64,000 bases of DNA, from NCBI RefSeq assembly GCF_034670005.1, contig NZ_JAXMOH010000001.1, positions 372,001 through 436,000 of the forward strand, given 5' to 3'. The stretch comes from Thalassobius sp034670005. GTDB lineage: Bacteria; Pseudomonadota; Alphaproteobacteria; Rhodobacterales; Rhodobacteraceae. This document shows, piece after piece, positions 1 to 9,149 of this stretch. The notes beneath the pieces are model-generated. The model did not search any database. It had not been told where the DNA came from and saw only the letters and a list, made by a program, of their open reading frames with translations. The translations under genes were made by a program, and so were the position numbers. The stretch's first letter is position 1; each line of letters starts with the position of its first letter.

Positions 1-16
1 TCTACGACGAAACCGC

Positions 17-763
17 CTAAACCGGTTTCGGTTCCTTCGCCGGGCTGGGCGACAGGATCGACAACGGCTTTCGGACCGCTTCACGCAGACCCGGCCCGCT
101 GGGCGCGTGGACGCGTTTCGACACTTCCACCATGATCACCCCACCGGATACCACCATCGACAGGGAATGCCCCATCCGTTCCATCAACGCGCCGGTTTTA
201 CGCCAGAACCGACGTTGCGACGGCGGCTGATAGAGCGTGGTTTCATTGCGTTCCGGCATGAAATGATGCCGCTTGAGCTGGGTTTCCAGCTGACTGAGCG
301 TATAGGGCCGTCCATATCCGAACGGTGTGCGATCGCTGCGCGACCACAATCCGGCACGGTTCGGCACTATGAACAGCGCCTTGCCCCCCGGCCCCAGCAC
401 CCGGAAACATTCATCGAGCAACGCCGAGGGCTGTTCGCTGGTTTCCAGCCCGTGCATCAACACCAGCTTATCGACATGGCCGGTTTCGATGGGCCAAGAT
501 ACTTCTTCGCACAGCACCGAAAGATTCGGCATCCCTGCGGGCCAAGGCATCACCCCCTGCGGGCCGGGCATCAGCGCGGTCACCCGTCGGGCATCTTTCA
601 GATAGGGCCGCAATAAAGGCACGGCGAAACCGAACCCGACCACGGTTTGACCATGCGCTTCGGGCCACATTTTTTTAACCTCGTCGCGCACGGTTTTCTG
701 CGCCGCGCGCCCCAGAGTGCTGCGGTAGTAAAAATTGCGCAGGTCCTGAACGTCAAGATGCAT
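17..763 (-). CDS. Class I SAM-dependent methyltransferase
   Basis: Predicted 248-residue methyltransferase of the Methyltransf_11 type, acting on an unknown small molecule. A degenerate SAM-binding motif I (VVGFGFAVPL) lies at about residues 41-50, and a late strand typical of the fold (FRVLGPGGKALFIV) at about 120-133. I chose the ATG at 763 because the longer frame would begin inside gloB, which runs divergently from 825. The 61 bp between the two starts must hold both promoters. In related genomes this gene tends to sit beside gloB and clpA, which is family knowledge rather than evidence of function. The substrate cannot be inferred. Confidence 0.8.
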   Translation of the reverse strand: MHLDVQDLRNFYYRSTLGRAAQKTVRDEVKKMWPEAHGQTVVGFGFAVPLLRPYLKDARRVTALMPGPQGVMPWPAGMPNLSVLCEEVSWPIETGHVDKLVLMHGLETSEQPSALLDECFRVLGPGGKALFIVPNRAGLWSRSDRTPFGYGRPYTLSQLETQLKRHHFMPERNETTLYQPPSQRRFWRKTGALMERMGHSLSMVVSGGVIMVEVSKRVHAPSGPGLREAVRKPLSILSPSPAKEPKPV

Positions 764-824
764 TGCAGCCGGTCCCCTGATCCGCCACTGTGGCCCTAGA
801 ATAGCAATCAGTCGAGGAAATGCC

Positions 825-1592
825 ATGCCCCTTGAGCTTGTCACCGTGCCCTGCCTTAAGGATAATTACGCCTATCTCGTGCATGACGCGGATACCGGCG
901 AAACCGCATTGATTGATGTGCCCGAAGCCGAACCGATCGCCAATGCGCTGAATGGCAAGGGCTGGACGCTCAGCCACGTGCTGCTGACCCATCATCACTG
1001 GGACCACATCGACGGACTGGCGGCGCTGCTGAAAGATCATCCCGCAAAAGTGATCGGGGCTGCGGCCGATGCCCACCGTCTGCCGCCGCTCGACCTTGCC
1101 GTGGCCGAGGGCGATACGCTGCGTATTGGCGGCGAACCGGTGCAGGTGATCGACGTGTCCGGGCACACGATTGGCCACATCGCCTTCCATTTCCCCGACA
1201 GTAAGCTCGCGTTTACAGCCGATAGCCTGATGGCACTGGGATGCGGGCGACTGTTCGAAGGCACCCCGGAGCAAATGTTCGACAGCCTGTCTAAACTGGC
1301 CTCCCTGCCCGCCGATACGGTGATCTGTTCAGGTCACGAATACACCGAATCGAACGGGAAATTCGCGCTGACCATTGATCCTGACAATCCTGCGCTTATG
1401 TCTCGTATGAGGCAGGTCCAAACGGCACGTGAACAGGGTGAAGCGACCGTTCCCAGCATGTTATCGGAAGAGCTGGCAACAAACCCGTTCCTGCGCTGTA
1501 ATGATCCTGGCATAAAGGCGTCAGTTGGCATGATCGATGCACAACCTTCTACAGTCTTCGCCGAGATCAGAAAGCGTAAGGATAATTTCTGA
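825..1592 (+). CDS. gloB: Hydroxyacylglutathione hydrolase (glyoxalase II)
   Basis: Cytosolic metallo-beta-lactamase-fold enzyme that hydrolyses S-lactoylglutathione to lactate and glutathione, the second step of methylglyoxal detoxification. The metal motif THHHWDH is at residues 55-61 (His56, His58, Asp60, His61). Further ligands fit the SGHT motif near residue 114 and the GHEYTESN motif near residue 170, the latter typical of glyoxalase II. The 255-residue length is normal for the family. The ATG at 825 has a GAGGAA ribosome site a few bases upstream. It is divergent from the methyltransferase gene. Confidence 0.93.
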   Translation: MPLELVTVPCLKDNYAYLVHDADTGETALIDVPEAEPIANALNGKGWTLSHVLLTHHHWDHIDGLAALLKDHPAKVIGAAADAHRLPPLDLAVAEGDTLRIGGEPVQVIDVSGHTIGHIAFHFPDSKLAFTADSLMALGCGRLFEGTPEQMFDSLSKLASLPADTVICSGHEYTESNGKFALTIDPDNPALMSRMRQVQTAREQGEATVPSMLSEELATNPFLRCNDPGIKASVGMIDAQPSTVFAEIRKRKDNF

Positions 1593-1764
1593 ACACGCGC
1601 CCAGCGGATCGGCATTTGTTAAAATTGTGAGGTGTCACAGGTAGAAAAGACTTGAAGCCGACGGGATATCGACCAAACTTTAATGTTAACAGGCCATGGT
1701 CGACCGGACGTTGTAATAGACAGGCTTCGGATTTTTCGGCCCAATTATTGGAAGGAGCACTGCC

Positions 1765-4095
1765 GTGCCTTCATTCTCGAATACGCTGGAACAGGCGATC
1801 CATGCAGCGCTGGCTCTGGCCAATGCCCGCAAACACGAATTTGCGACACTGGAACATCTCCTGCTCGCCCTGATCGACGAACCCGACGCTTTACGCGTGC
1901 TTAAGGCCTGTTCGGTGGACACCGAAGAACTGCGCGGAACCCTGATCGAATTCGTCGATGACGACCTGTCTAATCTGGTCACCGAAATCGATGGGTCCGA
2001 AGCGGTCCCGACCGCCGCCTTCCAGCGCGTGATCCAACGCGCCGCGATCCATGTTCAAAGCTCGGGCCGGACCGAAGTGACCGGTGCCAATGTTCTGGTG
2101 GCGATTTTTGCCGAACGCGAATCAAACGCCGCCTATTTCCTGCAAGAACAGGATATGACTCGCTATGACGCGGTGAATTTCATCGCTCATGGCGTAGCCA
2201 AAGATCCCTCCTATGGCGAAACCCGCCCGGTCAGCGGATCGGAGCCTACAGAAGAAGACATCAATCAGGGCACCGCGTCTGAAACCATCGATCCCAAGGA
2301 ATCGGCGCTTGGTAAATATTGCGTAAACCTGAACGTCAAATCGCAGCAGGGCGACATCGATCCGCTGATCGGCCGGACCCATGAGGTAGAACGCTGCATT
2401 CAGGTTCTGTGCCGCCGTCGCAAGAACAATCCGTTGCTGGTTGGCGATCCGGGCGTCGGCAAGACCGCCATCGCAGAAGGGTTGGCACGCAAAATCGTCG
2501 CTGGCGAAACGCCCGAGGTTCTGGCCAATACCACGATCTATTCGCTTGATATGGGCGCGCTTCTGGCTGGCACCCGTTATCGCGGTGATTTCGAAGAACG
2601 CCTGAAAGCGGTAATGACAGAGCTGGAAGAACATCCCGACGCGGTATTGTTCATCGACGAAATTCACACCGTGATCGGTGCCGGTGCCACGTCGGGCGGT
2701 GCGATGGATGCGTCGAACCTTCTGAAACCGGCGCTGCAGGGCGGCAAGCTGCGCTGCATGGGGTCGACCACCTATAAGGAATTCCGCCAGCATTTCGAAA
2801 AGGACCGCGCGCTTTCCCGCCGGTTCCAGAAAATTGACGTGAACGAACCTTCGGTCGAAGATACCGTGAAAATCCTCAAGGGCCTGAAACCCTATTTCGA
2901 AGACCATCACGGCATCAAATTCACCAATGACGCAATTAAGGCGGCGGTAGATCTGTCAGCCCGTTATATCAACGACCGGAAACTGCCCGATAAGGCGATT
3001 GATGTGATCGACGAAGCCGGGGCGGCTCAGCACTTGGTCATCGAATCCAAGCGCCGCAAGACCATCGGCGTTAAGGAAATCGAGGCGGTGGTCGCCAAGA
3101 TCGCCCGTATCCCGCCGAAAAACGTGTCCAAGGACGATGCCGAGGTTCTCAAGGATCTGGAAAAATCTCTGAAACGCGTGGTGTTCGGTCAAGATACTGC
3201 CATCGAAGCACTGGCTTCGGCCATCAAGCTGGCCCGCGCCGGGCTGCGTGAACCTGAAAAACCGATCGGCAACTACCTGTTTGCGGGTCCCACCGGCGTT
3301 GGCAAGACCGAGGTCGCCAAACAATTGGCCGATACGCTGGGTGTCGAACTGCTGCGTTTCGACATGTCCGAATACATGGAGAAACACGCTGTGTCCCGCC
3401 TGATCGGTGCACCTCCGGGTTATGTCGGGTTTGACCAGGGCGGCATGCTGACCGATGGCATCGACCAGCATCCGCATTGCGTGCTGTTGCTGGACGAGAT
3501 GGAAAAGGCGCATCCTGATGTCTATAACATCCTGTTGCAGGTGATGGATCACGGCAAGCTGACCGATCACAATGGACGCACGGTGGATTTCCGTAACGTC
3601 GTGCTGATCATGACCTCGAATGCGGGTGCCGCGGAACAGGCCAAGGCCGCGATCGGGTTCGGCCGCGATCGCCGGACCGGCGAAGACACTGCCGCGATTG
3701 AACGCACCTTCACGCCGGAATTCCGCAACCGTCTGGACGCGGTGATCAGCTTTGCCCCGCTGCCAAAGGATGTGATCCTGCAAATCGTCGAGAAATTCGT
3801 GCTGCAGCTTGAGGCCCAGTTGATGGACCGCAACGTGCATATCGAACTGACCCGGCCTGCGGCTGAGTGGTTGGCCGACAAAGGTTACGACGACAAAATG
3901 GGCGCCCGCCCACTGGGTCGCGTGATTCAGGAATACATCAAGAAGCCGCTGGCCGAAGAGTTGCTCTTTGGCAAGCTGGCCAAGGGTGGACTGGTCAAGG
4001 TTGGCGTCAAAAACGGCGAAATCGATCTGCGTATCGAAGGTCCCGACCGGCCACGCATTTCCGGAGACAAACCACCCTTGCTAACCGCAGACTGA
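1765..4095 (+). CDS. clpA: ATP-dependent Clp protease ATP-binding subunit ClpA
   Basis: AAA+ unfoldase that feeds substrates to ClpP. In order it has a Clp N domain (about 1-145), a first AAA module with Walker A GDPGVGKT at 227-234 and Walker B LFIDE near 295, a second AAA module with Walker A GPTGVGKT at 508-515, and an IGF tripeptide at 630-632 matching the ClpP-docking loop. The length of 776 is normal for ClpA, and the middle domain is short, as in ClpA rather than ClpB. The start is GTG at 1765, preceded by GGAAGGAG. No clpS lies between gloB and clpA. The stop overlaps the next gene by one base (TGATG). Confidence 0.97.
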   Translation: MPSFSNTLEQAIHAALALANARKHEFATLEHLLLALIDEPDALRVLKACSVDTEELRGTLIEFVDDDLSNLVTEIDGSEAVPTAAFQRVIQRAAIHVQSSGRTEVTGANVLVAIFAERESNAAYFLQEQDMTRYDAVNFIAHGVAKDPSYGETRPVSGSEPTEEDINQGTASETIDPKESALGKYCVNLNVKSQQGDIDPLIGRTHEVERCIQVLCRRRKNNPLLVGDPGVGKTAIAEGLARKIVAGETPEVLANTTIYSLDMGALLAGTRYRGDFEERLKAVMTELEEHPDAVLFIDEIHTVIGAGATSGGAMDASNLLKPALQGGKLRCMGSTTYKEFRQHFEKDRALSRRFQKIDVNEPSVEDTVKILKGLKPYFEDHHGIKFTNDAIKAAVDLSARYINDRKLPDKAIDVIDEAGAAQHLVIESKRRKTIGVKEIEAVVAKIARIPPKNVSKDDAEVLKDLEKSLKRVVFGQDTAIEALASAIKLARAGLREPEKPIGNYLFAGPTGVGKTEVAKQLADTLGVELLRFDMSEYMEKHAVSRLIGAPPGYVGFDQGGMLTDGIDQHPHCVLLLDEMEKAHPDVYNILLQVMDHGKLTDHNGRTVDFRNVVLIMTSNAGAAEQAKAAIGFGRDRRTGEDTAAIERTFTPEFRNRLDAVISFAPLPKDVILQIVEKFVLQLEAQLMDRNVHIELTRPAAEWLADKGYDDKMGARPLGRVIQEYIKKPLAEELLFGKLAKGGLVKVGVKNGEIDLRIEGPDRPRISGDKPPLLTAD

Positions 4096-5048
4096 TGAAA
4101 CTCATCGGGATTATTCTGGGGCTCGCCCTCGCAGCGCAATCCGCTGCGAGGGCGCCGCTTTTTCAATGGCCTGTCGACTGCACTCTGGGCGACAGCTGTT
4201 ATATTGAAGACTATGTCGATCACGATCCGGCGGCGCGCGGCATCCGTGACTTTTCCTGCGGTATCAACACCCGCGACGCCCACAAAGGCACCGATATCGC
4301 GCTGCTGAGCTTCGATGAAATTGCCGCAGGCGTCACCGTTCGTGCCGCTGCTTTTGGCCGGGTCGAACGTATCCGCGACAGCATGGCCGACGACCGGCTG
4401 ATGCGCGGTGTCACCTCTGAAAACGCCTGTGGTAACGCGGTACTGATGACCCATGGCGATGGCTGGCAGACTTTGTATTGCCATATGAAACTGGGGTCCA
4501 TTCTGGTCAAACCCGGCGACGTGATTCAGCCCGGCACGGCAATGGGTCAGATCGGTCTGTCGGGGCAGACCAATCATCCTCACCTGCATTTCCAGGTGAT
4601 CAAGGACGGCAAGATCGTCGATCCCTTTGACGCCGCAGCGACGGATAGCTGCACCGATCCGGTCGACACCCTGTGGGACAACCCGGCGGAATACTATCGC
4701 ACGGGGCTGGTGACGGCGGGCTTCGCCAACAAAATCCCCTCGATCAAAGAGGTCCAGAGCGGCGCGGTTCGGCTGCAATCCAGTGCGGCCAATGCCCCAC
4801 TCGTCGTCTATTCGCTGTCCGGCGATGCGCAGACCGGCGATCTGTTGACGATCTGGGCCAACGGTCCGCAGGGCGAAGTGTTCCGCAAGGAAATCCCGAT
4901 GGAAAACCCGCAACGCGCCGTGATGCGCGCGGTGGGACGCAAGGCCCCCGCAGGCGGTTGGCCAAAAGGCGCCTATCTGGGCGAAGCGCAACTGACCCGT
5001 GACGGCGCGATCATCGCGCATCGCTTTGCCCACGTAACGGTGGAATGA
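4095..5048 (+). CDS. M23 (LytM-type) metallopeptidase, secreted
   Basis: Predicted 317-residue periplasmic peptidoglycan peptidase or LytM-like factor. A signal peptide fits residues 1-20 (MKLIGIILGLALAAQSAARA). Zinc-ligand motifs of M23 are visible: HKGTD (HxxxD) in the first half of the domain and HPHLHF (HxH) later. I took the ATG at 4095 because it overlaps the clpA stop as TGATG, the translated product then begins with a clean signal peptide, and upstream codons read the clpA strand out of frame. Co-transcription with clpA is likely. A C-terminal region of about 110 residues has no recognised domain. Confidence 0.85.
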   Translation: MKLIGIILGLALAAQSAARAPLFQWPVDCTLGDSCYIEDYVDHDPAARGIRDFSCGINTRDAHKGTDIALLSFDEIAAGVTVRAAAFGRVERIRDSMADDRLMRGVTSENACGNAVLMTHGDGWQTLYCHMKLGSILVKPGDVIQPGTAMGQIGLSGQTNHPHLHFQVIKDGKIVDPFDAAATDSCTDPVDTLWDNPAEYYRTGLVTAGFANKIPSIKEVQSGAVRLQSSAANAPLVVYSLSGDAQTGDLLTIWANGPQGEVFRKEIPMENPQRAVMRAVGRKAPAGGWPKGAYLGEAQLTRDGAIIAHRFAHVTVE

Positions 5049-5078
5049 CACCAGCCACCGCAGTCGTTCAATGCCTGC

Positions 5079-7271
5079 CTATCGTTCGGTCAGTTTCAAT
5101 TCGATCCGGCGGTTCTGCGCCCGTGCTTCGGGCGTATCGGAGGGGTTGACTGGCTGATACTGGCCAAATCCATTGGCGCTTAAACGATTTGGCGGAATGC
5201 CAAGGTTCTGCACCATGAACCGCACCACCGACAGCGCCCGTGCCTGGCTCAGTTCCCAATTGTCGGCGAATTCAGCCCCGGCCGCGATTGGACGGTCATC
5301 CGTGTGCCCGTCCACCCGGATGATCCAGTCGATTTCTTTGGGGATGTCGTCGGCAATCTCGCGCAGGATCGAAGCGACATTGGCGATTTCGCCTGCACCT
5401 TCCGATGACAAATCCGCACTTCCCGATGCGAACAGAACTTCGGACGAGAAAACAAAGCGGTCGCCAACGATCCGCACCCCTTCGCGTTCGCTTAGCAGTT
5501 CGCGCATTCGTCCGAAGAATTCGCTGCGATATTGTTCCAAGTCCTGCTTTTGGGCCTCAAGCTGCTGCTTTTCCTTTTCCAGCCGCAGCCTCTCTGCCTC
5601 TTCGAGCTGCCGTCTTTTGCGTTCTTCGGCTGCGGCACGCGCCAAGGCAGCGTTCAGATCGGACCCCAGACTGTCGATCCGTACATTCGCCGCTGAATCT
5701 CGTTCCTTATAGTCGTCCAGCAAGGCCTGAAGGCTCGACAATTGTGTCCGCATGGCGGCGAGTTGCTGGTTCAGCAGTGCCTGCTGGCGCTGCGCTTCGG
5801 TGGATTGGGCCTTTGCCTGAGAAAGCGTCTTGTTCGCAGCTTCAGCCAGCGCCGCCTGCCGCTCTGCTTCGTTTTGACTTTCGCGCGACGCCTGTTCGGC
5901 GGCCAGTTTGGCCGCCAGCGCGCGGGCCAACTGGCGCTGCAATTCGGCTTCATCCTGTTCCATTGCGGCATGGGCCGCGACCACCTGCTGCTCGGCATCT
6001 GCCTGAGCCTGCCGCGCCAGTTCGGCCTGCTTTTCCGCCGCCAACTTGGCAGCAAGGGCTACTTCCAGCGCGGTATTGGCATCTTCGATATCCGCTTCGA
6101 CCTTGAGCTTGGCCGCCAGTGCTTCGGCCAGACGTTCCTCCAACGACGCGCGTTCTCCGGCCAGCCGCGCTTCCATATCCTGCGCCCGGCCTTCGGCTGA
6201 CGCCAGCGATGCTTCGGCCTGACTCAACCGGGTTCGCAAATCGGCAATGGTCAGCGTCCCCTCATCCACCTCGGACAAAGCGGCGGCGAGTTGGTTTTCG
6301 AGATCTTTCAGACGCGATTGCGTGGCCTCGCGGCCACCTTGGGCAGCGTCCAGATCGCGTCGCGCCCGGGCGAGCTCATCAGACACCGATTGCTGCGCCA
6401 GCAACGCCGCCGCCAGTTTCGAGGTCAAATCCTTGCTCGCCGCATCTGCTGCAGCCAACAGTGTCAGAGTCTCCTCGGCCTTGCGCCGCTGCTTTTCCAG
6501 CGACAGGGTCATGGCGGTCAGTTCGGCATCGGCATTTTTCAACTTCTCACGTAACGCCTCTGCGGCCGCCGCTTCGGCCAGTCGCGCTTTTTCCTCTTCG
6601 TTCAGGTCGTTTTGCAGCGTTTCGACACGCGTACCGAGCGTGGCATTTGCCATTTCCGCATCTTTGTTCTGCGCCTTCAGATCGGCGATCAGCGCCTCCA
6701 GAGCTTCGCGTTTCGCCGCCGCCAAACGGGCCGCCTCTGCCCCTTGGTCAATCTCATCGCGGGCCTGAGCCAATGCCAGATTCAGCGCTTCGCGTTCGTC
6801 GATCAGATCGGCCCGTTCCTTTTGCAACGCCGCGATACTGCCGCGCGCTTCTTCGCGTTGCGCCAGCAACGCCGCGACCCGCGTTTCAAAATCAGTGATT
6901 TTCAGATTGGCGACTTCCAACGCGGCCGCCTGAGTGTCCCGTTCCACGGTCAGGGACGCGATCAATGCTTCACGCGCATCCGCCTGCTGGCGCGCCGCTG
7001 ACAGGGTCGCGTCCAGTTCGCCCAGCCGTTCGGTCAATTGCGCGCTACGCCGTTTTTCCAACCCCAAAGCATCAGCCAGCGCCGCGATTTCCGTCGACAG
7101 CGCATTCAGTTCGCTTTCCTGACCGCTGATGGTTTCGCGCAGCACGAACTGCACCACCATGAAAATGGTCAGCACAAACATCAGCACCAGCAAAAGGCCG
7201 GTCATCGCGTCCACGAAACCGGGCCAGATCGAGCTCTGGAACCGTTGTCCGGTGCGGCGCGAAAGGGCCAT
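5079..7271 (-). CDS. Membrane-anchored coiled-coil protein with OmpA/MotB peptidoglycan-binding domain
   Basis: A 730-residue inner-membrane protein. One transmembrane helix lies at about 23-45, preceded by WPGFVDAMTG, where Asp21 lines up with the proton-carrying aspartate of MotB-type stators. A very long Ala/Glu/Gln/Leu-rich coiled coil follows (about 50-590), then an OmpA-type peptidoglycan-binding domain (about 600-730) with VDGHTDDRP and NRRIELKL motifs. It lies 2 bp after the MotA/ExbB-like gene and is surely its partner. The expected role is an ion-driven complex linked to the cell wall. The coiled coil is far longer than in MotB. The actual process is unknown. Confidence 0.8.
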   Translation of the reverse strand: MALSRRTGQRFQSSIWPGFVDAMTGLLLVLMFVLTIFMVVQFVLRETISGQESELNALSTEIAALADALGLEKRRSAQLTERLGELDATLSAARQQADAREALIASLTVERDTQAAALEVANLKITDFETRVAALLAQREEARGSIAALQKERADLIDEREALNLALAQARDEIDQGAEAARLAAAKREALEALIADLKAQNKDAEMANATLGTRVETLQNDLNEEEKARLAEAAAAEALREKLKNADAELTAMTLSLEKQRRKAEETLTLLAAADAASKDLTSKLAAALLAQQSVSDELARARRDLDAAQGGREATQSRLKDLENQLAAALSEVDEGTLTIADLRTRLSQAEASLASAEGRAQDMEARLAGERASLEERLAEALAAKLKVEADIEDANTALEVALAAKLAAEKQAELARQAQADAEQQVVAAHAAMEQDEAELQRQLARALAAKLAAEQASRESQNEAERQAALAEAANKTLSQAKAQSTEAQRQQALLNQQLAAMRTQLSSLQALLDDYKERDSAANVRIDSLGSDLNAALARAAAEERKRRQLEEAERLRLEKEKQQLEAQKQDLEQYRSEFFGRMRELLSEREGVRIVGDRFVFSSEVLFASGSADLSSEGAGEIANVASILREIADDIPKEIDWIIRVDGHTDDRPIAAGAEFADNWELSQARALSVVRFMVQNLGIPPNRLSANGFGQYQPVNPSDTPEARAQNRRIELKLTER

Positions 7272-7273
7272 GA

Positions 7274-8485
7274 TCAGCCCTCCTTATCCTTGGTCCGGGC
7301 GCTGCGCATTTGGGGGTGATCGGCTTCGGCGATACGGCTTTGCGCCACCAGACGAGTCAAAGAGGCGATGTCCATGCGCAATTCGGCCATGGTTTCCTGA
7401 CGCCCGGCGCTAATTTCTTCCAAAATCCGGAGCAATTGCACGTCCATCGACCGCAGCCGCATCCGGCTTTCGGCATCCAGCCCTTCGCCGCTTCCGCTAT
7501 CGCTCATAATCTCTATCAGTCGGTCCTGACCGTCAGCGACACGTTCCAACGCATCATGGACCGGACGATTCCCAGCCAGCCGGTCAGTCAGCCGTTCGAT
7601 GGATCCGGCCAAACTTCCCAGTTTAGCATCGACTTCGGCCCGGCCTGCTTCGGTGTGGGCAAACAACTGCCGCATCTGGTCCATCTGTTCCAGCATATGG
7701 TCCAGGATCTGCGCAGCCGCAGAAAATTCACCGCCGCCATCCCCGTCGCCAGAGGAAAAAGCCACCCGGGTGATCGTGGACAGCCACTCTTCCAGTTCGC
7801 GGTAAAACCGGTTTTGACCGTGGCCAGCCAAGAGTTCCAGCAAGCCTACGACCAGCGAACCGGCCAGCCCCAAAAGCGAAGACCCGAAAGCCACGCCCAT
7901 ACCCGAAAGCTGAGCATCAAGTCCGCTCATCAGCCGACCGAACGTATCTACACCGCTTTCGCCCTCGGCCGGGGCCAGACTGCGGATTGTATCGACAAGC
8001 GCGGGTACTGTTGTGGCAAGGCCATAAAACGTGCCCAGAAGGCCCAGAAAGATCAGCAAATTGACGATGTAGCGGGTGATTTCACGCGCTTCGTCGATTC
8101 GTGTTGCCACCGAATCCAAGATTGACCGGGTTGACGAAGAACTGATCTGCATCTGCGCATTGCGACTGCGCAACAGCGTGGCCAGCGGTGCCAGCAAACT
8201 CGGGGCGCGGCGGCCTTCTCTTCTGGTTCCGTCCGAGGCAAAATCTTCGATCCAGCGCACTGAATTGAACAATTGCGCCATCTGCCAAAAACAGGCGATC
8301 ACACCTAGGGCGAAAACGAAAAGGATGAATCCGTTAAGATAAGGATTTGCCTCGAATACAGGCAGAATGCGTGGCAGGGCGAGAACGACAACAAAGCCGC
8401 TCAACGCCAAGACCAGAAGCATCAGCAAAATCTGGCGGACGGGTGGTGAAAATTGCGGCTCGGCCTCGCGGTCCGTCTGTACCAT
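7274..8485 (-). CDS. MotA/TolQ/ExbB-type proton channel family protein
   Basis: About 403 residues. Hydrophobic segments lie near residues 17-38, 46-68, 128-150 and 185-210, and the latter two resemble the paired MotA/TolQ/ExbB helices (YIVNLLIFLGLLGTFYGL; GVAFGSSLLGLAGSLVVGLL). A cytoplasmic loop separates the first two pairs, and a C-terminal region of about 180 residues looks helical. The ATG at 8485 is preferred. A GTG at 8503 would add six residues but lies in a small inverted repeat (CCGACA/TGTCGG) with no ribosome site. It is operonic with the downstream OmpA/coiled-coil gene. It could be an ExbB or MotA relative; flagellar genes are absent here. Confidence 0.75.
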   Translation of the reverse strand: MVQTDREAEPQFSPPVRQILLMLLVLALSGFVVVLALPRILPVFEANPYLNGFILFVFALGVIACFWQMAQLFNSVRWIEDFASDGTRREGRRAPSLLAPLATLLRSRNAQMQISSSSTRSILDSVATRIDEAREITRYIVNLLIFLGLLGTFYGLATTVPALVDTIRSLAPAEGESGVDTFGRLMSGLDAQLSGMGVAFGSSLLGLAGSLVVGLLELLAGHGQNRFYRELEEWLSTITRVAFSSGDGDGGGEFSAAAQILDHMLEQMDQMRQLFAHTEAGRAEVDAKLGSLAGSIERLTDRLAGNRPVHDALERVADGQDRLIEIMSDSGSGEGLDAESRMRLRSMDVQLLRILEEISAGRQETMAELRMDIASLTRLVAQSRIAEADHPQMRSARTKDKEG

Positions 8486-8552
8486 TCGGACAGATCCCGA
8501 CACTGTTTTAGTTGTCGGAACCTTATGATGAAAAGGCCATTAAGCCAAGGTC

Positions 8553-9083
8553 TTATGCGCGGATTTCCCGAACGCGATCAGACAACCAGTCCAAATCAGG
8601 GTCACGGATTCCCAGTTCGTGCAAATGTGCGGCGGTATTGTAGAGATATTCTGCATTCGGACCGCGCCCGCCATGGGCATTGGCGATCACCTGCGCCTGT
8701 TGTTCCAATGCCATCCCACCGCAATATTGAACATGAACCGGGTCGATGACATAGGTCACGGCTTCGACCCGGCGGCCATCGGTCAAATCCACAAGCAACC
8801 GTTTTTCCAGATAGGCCGAACTGACCAGTTCGCGTTCGCGCAGCTCTGCCAGAACCCGGCTTTCTTCGTCAGGATGAACCGCCAGCGCCAAACCGTTGCA
8901 TTGCAGCGCTTCGACTTCGTCCAGCGCCAGAACCAGCCCCGGTTTTTCTACGCTGCCGCGATGATGAATCGACCACATGCAGAAACTGCGGTGATAGCCC
9001 GGCAATCGGGCCAGCACGCTTTCGACCGGGTCGAACCCCGGATTCCACAGTAACGATCCATAACCGAACACCCACATCGTCAT
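8553..9083 (-). CDS. chaC: Glutathione-specific gamma-glutamylcyclotransferase, ChaC family
   Basis: A 176-residue enzyme expected to cleave glutathione into 5-oxoproline and Cys-Gly. The family signature VFGYGSLLWNPGF begins at residue 5 and forms the substrate loop. The sequence continues with RSFCMWS and RGSVEKPGLVLAL blocks seen in ChaC proteins. The ATG at 9083 was chosen because AAAGGA lies 8 bases upstream. A second ATG at 9077 is possible, and the much longer open frame upstream crosses the divergent DUF2125 gene. Regulation is not evident. Confidence 0.9.
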   Translation of the reverse strand: MTMWVFGYGSLLWNPGFDPVESVLARLPGYHRSFCMWSIHHRGSVEKPGLVLALDEVEALQCNGLALAVHPDEESRVLAELRERELVSSAYLEKRLLVDLTDGRRVEAVTYVIDPVHVQYCGGMALEQQAQVIANAHGGRGPNAEYLYNTAAHLHELGIRDPDLDWLSDRVREIRA

Positions 9084-9149
9084 GCTGCTGGTCCTTTCAA
9101 ACTGCCCCCTGTAAACACCACGGCGAACGATAGGAAAAGGGGCCCGCGC

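Noticed and set aside
3867..4094. Upstream extension of the M23 peptidase frame inside clpA
   Set aside because: It is the out-of-frame shadow of clpA. The ATG at 4095 gives a signal peptide and a TGATG coupling to the clpA stop.
5173..7001. Several long plus-strand open frames opposite the coiled-coil gene
   Set aside because: They are Ser/Arg/Ala-rich shadows of a GC-rich coiled-coil gene, with no domains or ribosome sites.
5079..8485. Zorya anti-phage system (ZorAB)
   Set aside because: Only a MotA-like and an OmpA/MotB-like protein are present. The accessory ZorC/ZorD or ZorE genes are absent, and the long coil is in the wrong partner.
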